Below, piece after piece: positions 6,150 through 11,758 of a stretch of DNA of 11,758 nucleotides (position 1 is the first letter of the stretch; the number at the start of each line of letters is the position of its first letter). The notes beneath the pieces were generated by a model, which had not been told where the DNA came from, did no database searches, and saw only the letters and a program-made list of their open reading frames with translations. The stretch comes from Sutterellaceae bacterium. GTDB taxonomy: Bacteria > Pseudomonadota > Gammaproteobacteria > Burkholderiales > Burkholderiaceae_F. Location of the stretch: contig JAUNOJ010000033.1 in the NCBI GenBank assembly GCA_030531135.1, positions 1 through 11,758 on the forward strand, read 5' to 3'. A program made the position numbers and the translations under genes.

Positions 6150-7532
6150 ATGATGCATTCGGATAAAGACCCGATTATTGCGAAAGCCAGCGCAGCCGGT
6201 CAAGGCGGAATCGGCGTTGTTCGCCTTTCCGGGCAAGCAAAAAGTTTAGATGAATTGACCGAAAAGCTCTTTGTCGGAAAGGTCCTGAAGCCGCGTTATG
6301 CAACGCTGTTGCCGGTCATCGATAAAGACGGCAAGTTGATTGACAGAGCGATCGTATTGCGCTTTAGCGGGCCAGCATCCTATACCGGTGAGGATGTTCT
6401 GGAAATCCAGGCACACGGCGGCATGGCCGTGCAGCAAATGATTTTGGATCGTTGCCTGGAGCTGGGGAAATCCGTCGGTTTGCGAATGGCCAACCCCGGA
6501 GAGTTTTCTCAGCGTGCATTTCTTAACGGGAAAATGGATTTGGCGCAAGCCGAGGCCGTTGCCGACTTGATCGAAGCATCCAATAACGCGGCTGCGCGTG
6601 CCGCTGCACGCTCGTTGCAAGGCGAGTTCTCTTCTCGTGTGAATGCGATTAATCAGGCAATTCTTGAGTTGCGAGCCTACATTGAAGCGACAATGGATTT
6701 TCCCGAAGAAGAAATCGACTTCATTCAAAACGGTCACGTCAACGAAAAGATCGAAGAAATTTCTCAAATGCTCGAAGCGCTTTGCCGCAGCGCCATGCGA
6801 GGAAAGGTTTTGCGAGACGGTCTGACGGTTGTTTTAGTCGGCCCGCCCAATGTCGGCAAGAGTTCCTTGATGAATGCATTGGCCGGAGACGATGTGGCCA
6901 TTGTGACGGATATTGCAGGCACAACGCGAGATAAGATCACCTACAGCATTAATTTGGACGGTCTGACCATTAATTTGATCGATACGGCAGGCGTGCGCAT
7001 GACCGAAGACACGGTTGAACGCATCGGGATCGAACGCACCCTAAAAGCTATCGAAGATGCCGATGTCGTGATTCACATGATGAGCGCAACCGAAACCGAT
7101 ACGCAAGTTGCAGAGCAAGCATTGGAATTGATTCGTCCGCGTCTGCGCGAAGGCGTTGTTTTCATCAATGTTTTAAACAAGATTGATTTGCGAGACGGTT
7201 TGGACGAACCGAGTCATCAGGGGAGCTTGAGAGTATCGGCCAAAACTCGCGAGGGTTTGGAATCTTTGATTGTCAAGCTGAAGGAACTTTCCGGCATCAA
7301 CCAGGATGCACAGGGGGATTTTTTAGCCAGAAGCCGACATCTTGATTGCTTGGCCAGAGCCAATGAGCACATTGCCGTGATTCGAAGTGCTCGTGTCGGC
7401 GAGTTAATCGGTTTGGATATTGCTGCGGAAGAGTTGAGATTAGCCTCCCTGGCACTCGGAGAAATCGTCGGTCAAACCGTAGCGGATGACTTATTAGGAA
7501 TGATCTTCTCCAAGTTCTGCATCGGCAAGTAA
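6150..7532 (+). CDS. mnmE: tRNA modification GTPase MnmE (TrmE)
   Basis: MnmE is a dimeric GTPase that, with MnmG, adds the aminomethyl-type group at C5 of wobble uridine-34 in certain tRNAs, using a folate-derived one-carbon unit. The protein has 460 residues, a normal length. The N-terminal folate-binding domain starts DPIIAKASAAGQGGIGVVRLSG. The inserted G domain has G1 GPPNVGKS (231-238), G2 TDIAGTTRD (253-261), G3 DTAG (278-281), G4 NKID (343-346) and G5 SAK (363-365). The C-terminus is the catalytic FCIGK with Cys457. All motifs are intact. Two ATG codons stand in a row at 6150 and 6153; a purine-rich GAGAG at 6139-6143 serves either. It is followed by the parS region, not directly by mnmG. 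No clear intrinsic terminator follows; the parS inverted repeat begins five bases after the stop. Confidence 0.98.
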   Translation: MMHSDKDPIIAKASAAGQGGIGVVRLSGQAKSLDELTEKLFVGKVLKPRYATLLPVIDKDGKLIDRAIVLRFSGPASYTGEDVLEIQAHGGMAVQQMILDRCLELGKSVGLRMANPGEFSQRAFLNGKMDLAQAEAVADLIEASNNAAARAAARSLQGEFSSRVNAINQAILELRAYIEATMDFPEEEIDFIQNGHVNEKIEEISQMLEALCRSAMRGKVLRDGLTVVLVGPPNVGKSSLMNALAGDDVAIVTDIAGTTRDKITYSINLDGLTINLIDTAGVRMTEDTVERIGIERTLKAIEDADVVIHMMSATETDTQVAEQALELIRPRLREGVVFINVLNKIDLRDGLDEPSHQGSLRVSAKTREGLESLIVKLKELSGINQDAQGDFLARSRHLDCLARANEHIAVIRSARVGELIGLDIAAEELRLASLALGEIVGQTVADDLLGMIFSKFCIGK

Positions 7533-7533
7533 A

Positions 7534-7549
7534 AACTTCACGTGAAACA
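7534..7549. other. parS: parS-like site 1 (13 of 16 bases)
   Basis: AACTTCACGTGAAACA matches the palindrome TGTTTCACGTGAAACA except for its first three bases. The mismatched half lies just after the mnmE stop codon. It forms the left arm of an inverted repeat with site 2. Confidence 0.7.
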
Positions 7550-7630
7550 ATAGAAAATAATATATTTAATTCAAAAAATAGAAATAAATATATAAATATC
7601 ATCCAATGTAAAACTATTGTTTCACGTGAA
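7537..7630. repeat. 17-bp inverted repeat built from parS sites 1 and 2 around an AT-rich core
   Basis: TTCACGTGAAACAATAG (7537-7553) is the exact reverse complement of 7614-7630. The identity extends several bases beyond the parS core on the inner side (AATAG). The 60 bp between are almost entirely A and T in their first two thirds. In RNA this would be a long-range 17-bp stem after mnmE; in DNA it places two ParB sites symmetrically around an easily melted segment. Confidence 0.8.
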
Positions 7631-7633
7631 ACT
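7618..7633. other. parS: parS site 2 (15 of 16 bases)
   Basis: TGTTTCACGTGAAACT differs from the perfect palindrome only at the last base. Its centre is 84 bp from that of site 1. Confidence 0.88.
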
Positions 7634-7679
7634 GCAACCTTGGATTGCTGTGTTTGATGCGGTGTCGTTTATAAATAAG

Positions 7680-7695
7680 TGTTTCACGTGGAACA
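7680..7695. other. parS: parS site 3
   Basis: TGTTTCACGTGGAACA is the reverse complement of TGTTCCACGTGAAACA, the well-known Bacillus subtilis parS form (TGTTNCACGTGAAACA). Its centre is 62 bp from that of site 2. Confidence 0.93.
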
Positions 7696-7836
7696 ATGAA
7701 GATTAGGAGTGAAGTTTTTTATCTTAATGATTGCTTGGTTGGTTACGTTAAGGTGGTTGTCTTTTTGTATTGCCTCCTTAATCTTGTGAGTGCTAAATAG
7801 TTTTTTTTTTGACAAGTTTTACATCACGTTTTTTAG

Positions 7837-7852
7837 TGTTTCACGTGAAACA
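7837..7852. other. parS: parS site 4, perfect palindrome
   Basis: TGTTTCACGTGAAACA is a perfect 16-bp palindrome and the ideal parS. It lies 27 bp after a T10 tract and TTGACA. Its centre is 157 bp from that of site 3. Confidence 0.95.
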
Positions 7853-7975
7853 ATCCGAGTTTGCGTTGTTAAGCAAGTGATCGTTTATTGTGTCTGAGTT
7901 GATAGACTAATAAGAATTTCGATGTGGGTGATCTTGTTTTAATTTTATTGTCAATAACCCCATGAGAAGAAGAGT

Positions 7976-7999
7976 CATATTTGGAAATTTCCAAGCATG
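7976..7999. repeat. Palindrome TTGGAAATTTCCAA with extended arms
   Basis: A perfect 14-bp palindrome (7981-7994) is flanked, after two mismatched pairs, by CAT and ATG, giving 20 of 24 symmetric bases. It has the form of a dimeric-protein operator, but no gene start is near. Its core GGAAATTTCC resembles the palindrome at 2424-2436 in the dnaA leader. Confidence 0.55.
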
Positions 8000-8054
8000 A
8001 TTGACGCGCCTCTCTGGCATCTGATGTTTCCGCTGTTCTCTTCTAAAGATTTAA

Positions 8055-8440
8055 CTGAAACATAACCTAGCGAATAATCACTTAGATTGTCCCCTCTTAT
8101 TTTGTTTTAAGAGAGGTGAGTTGTGTGTAATTCACAGAGAAGCGGCTATGCGCTTTACTTATCTGTTCGTTGTTTTTAATTCGTTTTGTGGTAGAACAAG
8201 GTTGTCTTTATAAAAAATGAGCAACTAAAGAAATAACTGTATAAAAATCAGCCGGTCATCTTGTGAGGCTCGTTTTTGTTTTTAGAGACCCGTCTAATTG
8301 TTGCGCTCGAATAAATATTGTTGTGTCACCGATTTGGCGCCGTAATGTGGCGAATGGACGATTGAGATTGAGGGGTGACTATTGAAGGAACGTCGGAGAT
8401 TGTTGAAGATGTTATTTGAAATGTTTCACGTGGAACAAAA
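8055..8440 (+). repeat. Degenerate direct repeat, copy A, ending in parS site 5
   Basis: This is collinear with 8656-9171. Matching blocks are 8055-8072 with 8656-8673 (12 of 18 bases by eye), 8085-8152 with 8723-8792 (about two thirds identical; both contain GAGGTGAGTTG, at 8113 and 8752), 8240-8245 with 8865-8870, 8298-8307 with 8911-8920, 8336-8345 with 8938-8947, and 8418-8440 with 9149-9171 (23 of 23). The drifting offsets (601 to 731) indicate insertions and deletions after duplication. Copy A lacks about 38 bp present in copy B between the first two blocks. Confidence 0.6.
8422..8437. other. parS: parS site 5
   Basis: TGTTTCACGTGGAACA is identical to sites 3 and 6. With four bases before it and three after, it is identical to the surroundings of site 6, which marks the end of the duplicated segment. 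Confidence 0.93.
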
Positions 8441-8655
8441 GCAAAAGTGTGATTGTGATTCAGTGCAAGTAATTGGTTGTGCGCCAATGAGGATTTGAAT
8501 TGATGTGTTTTAGCGCGACTTTGCGCCAGCCTTTAAATCTTTGTTGTCTTGTAAATGGTGGAAAATCTTAGCTATTGGCACCATGATTCTCACCAACTGA
8601 AACACACGGATTCTTAAAGATTGAAACAAACTGTCGGAAGGTTATTCCTCAGTTA

Positions 8656-9171
8656 TTGAAACGATTTTTAGCGTCATCGACCATCATTGATTCATCAAAA
8701 AAGAGTCGGCCTGAGTTCTCCGGAGTTGTTCCCTTCCATCCTCTTCCGGGGGAGGTGAGTTGCCCGCTGTCGTCAGAGATAACGGCCATGCGTTGCACTA
8801 CGCTTGTTGTTGGTTTTCCCGTGGCTAAAGCGTATATCGTTGCGAAATAGCGTCAAGCCGCATCTATAAATATTCAGTCTGACCCTGGTACTCCACTTTT
8901 ACCTTAATAACTGCTGCGCCATAAGTGGGCTTGAACAAGCGCCGTAAAACCGTATTTCAATGTTTAAGAACCCCGTTGTTTCTATAACTAAGAAAACTTG
9001 TTTCAGTAGCTAAGAAATTCTAAATCTGAGTCAATGAATTGCATTGTCTCTGGTAATGGAAAATATAGTGAAACACTTGATGATGCTTTCTCGAGGTCGT
9101 TTGGTGATGACTAAAGCTCCGCTTGTAAGTGATTGCACTGTGTGGTGCGAAATGTTTCACGTGGAACAAAA
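8656..9171 (+). repeat. Degenerate direct repeat, copy B, ending in parS site 6
   Basis: This is the partner of 8055-8440 in the same order and orientation, longer by about 130 bp, mostly gained between the GCGCCGTAA block and parS site 6. Its first 200 bp have higher GC than the rest of the intergenic region and are open on both strands (plus 8656-8850; minus 8649-8852). The minus frame contains MAVISDDSGQLTSPGRGW from an ATG at 8789. The equivalent part of copy A is full of stops, so I read these frames as relic or chance, not as a gene. Confidence 0.6.
9153..9168. other. parS: parS site 6
   Basis: TGTTTCACGTGGAACA lies 116 bp upstream of the mnmG start. It has the same orientation and flanks as site 5, 731 bp away. 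Confidence 0.93.
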
Positions 9172-9284
9172 AAGATTCATGAATTGCGTGATATGAGGAA
9201 GTGATTCCTTTAAAATTCGCATCTGATCTTGATTTGCAAAGTTGTCAATCAAGTCTGTGATGAATAAGTATTTGATAAAGAAAA

Positions 9285-11186
9285 ATGAATTACCCTGAGA
9301 TGTTTGATGTCATCGTTGTCGGTTGCGGCCATGCCGGGGCGGAAGCTGCACTGGTGTCGGCGAGAATGGGAGCAAAAACGCTCTTAGTTACCCACAACGT
9401 AGAGACAATTGGCCAGCTGTCTTGTAACCCCTCTATCGGTGGTATCGGCAAAGGCCATCTGGTGAAAGAGGTCGATGCAATGGGTGGTGCAATGGGGGCG
9501 GTGACAGATGCTGCTGGGATTCAGTTTAGAATCTTGAATCGTTCGAAGGGGCCAGCTGTCAGAGCAACACGTGCGCAAATCGATCGTAATTTGTATCGAG
9601 TGGCCATGCGTGAGCGAATTGAGCAGCAAGAAAATTTGTTCATTTTCCAGCAAGCCGTAGATGATTTGACTGTCAACGGAGATGCCGTGACGGGTGTTGT
9701 GACGCAGACCGGTATCAAGTTTACGTCCAAAACCGTTGTGATTTGCTCGGGCACGTTTTTAAACGGCTTGGTTCATATCGGCTTGGAACATTATTCTGCC
9801 GGTCGAGTCGGTGATCCGGCATCTTTAAAATTGGCTCAGCGGCTGATTGATTTGGGATTGCCGAAGGGGCGATTGAAGACCGGGACGCCTGCACGTATTG
9901 ATGGTCGAAGTATCGATTTTGGAAAGTGTCAGAGACAGGGAGGTGATAGTAATCCGGTTCCTTCTTTTTCCATGATGGAACCCGGTATTGAACATCCGCA
10001 GCAGATGCCCTGTTGGATTACGCATACCAATGAAAGAATGCATGACATTATTCGTGCGAATCTGGATCGCTCTCCTATGTACTCCGGCATTATCGAGGGG
10101 ATCGGCCCGCGTTATTGTCCGTCTATTGAAGATAAGGTTCAGCGATTTAAGGATAAAGACAGTCATCAGATTTTCTTGGAACCCGAGGGGTTGAAAACCA
10201 ATGAGTTTTATCCCAATGGGATTTCGACCTCCCTGCCCTTTGATGTTCAGTTGGATATGATTCATTGTATTCGCGGGTTGGAACACGCACATTTGTTGCG
10301 CCCGGGGTATGCCATCGAATATGACTTTTACGATCCGCGCGAATTGAAGAGAACTTTTGAAACGAAAAAGCTTCAGGGACTCTTCTTCGCCGGTCAAATC
10401 AATGGGACGACGGGGTATGAAGAAGCGGCAGCTCAAGGTTTGTTGGCCGGTATCAACGCTGCCGCCATGGCTTTAGGGAAGGATCAATGGACACCTCGCC
10501 GTGACGAATCTTATATCGGTGTGATGGTCGATGATTTAACAACGCGCGGCGTCACTGAGCCCTATCGCATGTTCACCAGTCGAGCCGAATATCGTTTAAG
10601 TTTGCGCGAAGATAATGCAGATGTCCGTCTTGCTGAAACTGCATATAAGTTGGGTGCTCTGGGTGAGGAAAAATGGGGACTCTTCTGTCGTAAGAAAGAG
10701 GCCGTTGAAAAAGAGTTGCAGCGCTTGAACTCCACTTGGATCAATCCTGCAATGGTCGTTCAAGACGAATGTCAGCGAGTGTTGAATGCAACGATTGAAA
10801 GAGAGTACAGTTTGTCGGCTCTTTTGTCGCGTCCGAATGTGACGTACGACAATTTGATGACTTTGGCGAAAGTGTCCGGTGAAAAGGTCTCTAAAACTCA
10901 GTTGACCGACCGAGCTCAGATTGAGCAGGTTGAAATTGCTTTGAAATACAAAGGTTATATCGAAAGGCAAAAAGATGAAGTCGCCAAAACGTTGGCACAT
11001 GAAACGATGGAATTGCCTTCCGATCTGGACTATGACAAGGTCGTCGGTCTGTCTTTTGAAGTTCGTCAGAAATTAAAGGCTGTGCGTCCAGAAACTTTGG
11101 GGCAAGCAGGCAGAATTTCAGGCGTTACACCGGCTGCAGTGTCCCTTTTGCTCGTGCATTTAAAACGCCTCAAGTTTGGAAGTTGA
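9285..11186 (+). CDS. mnmG: tRNA uridine-5-carboxymethylaminomethyl modification enzyme MnmG (GidA)
   Basis: MnmG is the FAD-dependent partner of MnmE in wobble uridine-34 modification. The protein has 633 residues, close to the usual 620-630. The FAD-binding Rossmann motif is [10 protein letters not shown] (12-21). The block [19 protein letters not shown] (from Cys47) and the YCPSIEDK block carry the two conserved cysteines. [18 protein letters not shown] and [20 protein letters not shown] are intact, and the C-terminal domain ends [19 protein letters not shown]. The ATG at 9285 gives the normal N-terminus; its ribosome-binding site (AAAG) is weak. A possible -35 TTGTCA (9242-9247) lies upstream, but I see no convincing -10. 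rsmG begins four bases after the TGA stop, so the two form an operon. Family assignment is certain. Confidence 0.98.
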   Translation: MNYPEMFDVIVVGCGHAGAEAALVSARMGAKTLLVTHNVETIGQLSCNPSIGGIGKGHLVKEVDAMGGAMGAVTDAAGIQFRILNRSKGPAVRATRAQIDRNLYRVAMRERIEQQENLFIFQQAVDDLTVNGDAVTGVVTQTGIKFTSKTVVICSGTFLNGLVHIGLEHYSAGRVGDPASLKLAQRLIDLGLPKGRLKTGTPARIDGRSIDFGKCQRQGGDSNPVPSFSMMEPGIEHPQQMPCWITHTNERMHDIIRANLDRSPMYSGIIEGIGPRYCPSIEDKVQRFKDKDSHQIFLEPEGLKTNEFYPNGISTSLPFDVQLDMIHCIRGLEHAHLLRPGYAIEYDFYDPRELKRTFETKKLQGLFFAGQINGTTGYEEAAAQGLLAGINAAAMALGKDQWTPRRDESYIGVMVDDLTTRGVTEPYRMFTSRAEYRLSLREDNADVRLAETAYKLGALGEEKWGLFCRKKEAVEKELQRLNSTWINPAMVVQDECQRVLNATIEREYSLSALLSRPNVTYDNLMTLAKVSGEKVSKTQLTDRAQIEQVEIALKYKGYIERQKDEVAKTLAHETMELPSDLDYDKVVGLSFEVRQKLKAVRPETLGQAGRISGVTPAAVSLLLVHLKRLKFGS

Positions 11187-11190
11187 AATT

Positions 11191-11758
11191 ATGTATTCGT
11201 TTGATCCGACTGAGATTCAGCAGAATTCTGAGGCTGTTTTAGGCCTCGATCTGACATTTGATCAAGCAAATCAGCTTGCGAAGTATGCAAATCTGCTTTT
11301 GAAGTGAAATTCAAGCTATAACTTGACCAGCATCGATCAACCTTCGGAAGTGATGACGTTGCATTTGATGGATTCGTTGTCTCTGGTGAAGAATTTGGAT
11401 GCCGTTCCGACAGACATCAAAAGAGTATTGGATGTCGGAAGCGGTGGCGGATTACCGGCGATTCCGTTGGCCGTTATGCGACCGGAATTGTCCGTTTCTA
11501 TGGTGGATGCTGTGCAAAAGAAGATTATCTTCTTGCGTCAGTGTATTGCCGTCTGTCGATTGCCGAATGCGAAAGCATTTCATGCTCGTATTGAAAAACT
11601 TGATGAAGAACCGTTTGATGTTATTACGAGTCGAGCATTCGCTTCTTTGTCGGATATGGTGAGTTTGACCCGAAATTTATTGAAGCCGACAGGTTATTGG
11701 CTGGCAATGAAAGGTCGCTATCCCGAAGACGAGATCCAAGCTTTGCCGGACGATATAG
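11191..11758 (+). pseudogene. rsmG: 16S rRNA (guanine-527-N7) methyltransferase RsmG, interrupted by in-frame TGA; 3' end outside window
   Basis: RsmG methylates N7 of G527 in 16S rRNA with S-adenosylmethionine. The frame from ATG 11191 has GGAAG eight bases upstream, inside the end of mnmG. It reads MYSFDPTEIQQ...LAKYANLLLK, then TGA (11305-11307), then NSSYNLTSI. The family has K-W-N at this point, so codon 39 should be TGG (Trp). Beyond it the same frame stays open to the window edge with the SAM motif LDVGSGGGLPAIPLA (80-94), SRAFASLSDMV (147-157), and a normal TGG for Trp170. About 189 codons are visible; roughly 20 more would be expected outside. The single change would give a 38-residue peptide. 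Restart at GTG 11350 or ATG 11353 would lose 53-54 residues. It may be a true recent mutation or a base error. Confidence 0.85.

Larger units (their letters stand above)
7533..9284. other. Gene-free centromere-like intergenic region carrying six parS sites
   Basis: This 1.75 kb has no reading frame I can support as a gene, is visibly more AT-rich than its neighbours, and contains six sites of the ParB-binding consensus centred near 7541, 7625, 7687, 7844, 8429 and 9160. Chromosomal parS sites typically lie near the origin and near parAB, which in many bacteria follow mnmG-rsmG. This cluster is 5-6.6 kb from oriC, in the right place to act as the centromere for ParABS and SMC loading. No DnaA box, tRNA or CRISPR was found. 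Other contents are described separately: an AT-rich segment, a palindrome, a T10 tract and two degenerate repeat copies. Confidence 0.85.

Noticed and set aside
8893..8940. Short inverted repeats CCACTT/AAGTGG and GCTTG-AA-CAAGC
   Set aside because: They are only 5-6 bp arms in AT-rich DNA with no T-run or gene context, so they are within chance expectation.
7534..9168. CRISPR array from the repeated TGTTTCACGTG units
   Set aside because: The units are short, palindromic and spaced irregularly (62 to 731 bp), and they match parS.
7533..9284. A second replication origin or tRNA gene in the mnmE-mnmG gap
   Set aside because: I found no TTATNCACA-type DnaA boxes and no tRNA-like TPsiC/acceptor pairing. 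The only recurring motif is parS.
9568..9573. CACGTG core inside mnmG as a seventh parS
   Set aside because: The flanking bases do not match the parS palindrome.
11191..11758. Alternative genetic code with TGA as Trp
   Set aside because: TGA ends yidD and mnmG at the expected protein ends, and Trp is encoded by TGG throughout, including later in rsmG.

Overview
The window looks like the replication-origin neighbourhood of a betaproteobacterial chromosome. The gene set and order (dnaN and dnaA leaving to the left; rpmH, rnpA, yidD, yidC, mnmE, then mnmG and rsmG to the right), the betaproteobacterial style of YidC and DnaA, and the moderate GC content fit Burkholderiales. A gut Sutterellaceae-type organism (Sutterella/Parasutterella) is my best guess, but it rests on general resemblance and no search was run.

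Layout. Positions 1-932 (minus) hold most of dnaN, cut by the window edge. Positions 1054-2409 (minus) hold a complete dnaA. Positions 2410-2962 are the oriC/promoter region, with three DnaA boxes, AT-rich palindromic DNA and divergent promoters for dnaA and rpmH. Positions 2963-5689 (plus) are the rpmH-rnpA-yidD-yidC operon, closed by a strong bidirectional terminator. A small unrecognised three-helix membrane protein (5762-6076, minus) converges on that terminator and separates yidC from mnmE (6150-7532, plus). Positions 7533-9284 are 1.75 kb of AT-rich DNA with no convincing gene and six parS (ParB-binding) sites, so this is the chromosomal centromere. mnmG (9285-11186) and rsmG (from 11191) follow. 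parA and parB would be expected just beyond the window.

How the parts work together. DnaA, the clamp and oriC start replication. parS marks the origin region for ParABS segregation. rpmH, rnpA, yidD and yidC supply ribosomal protein L34, RNase P protein and the membrane insertase system. MnmE and MnmG together modify the tRNA wobble uridine. RsmG methylates 16S rRNA.

The most notable observations are: (1) rsmG carries an in-frame TGA exactly where the family has a conserved Trp, so it is broken here unless this is a base-calling error; (2) the six-site parS array has internal structure, namely a 17-bp inverted repeat made of two sites flanking an AT-rich segment, near-integral helical spacing of the first four sites, and a degenerate direct duplication whose two copies both end in the same parS block; (3) RnpA lacks the usual Asn of its RNR signature; (4) rnpA and yidD abut in the same frame, separated only by a TAA.
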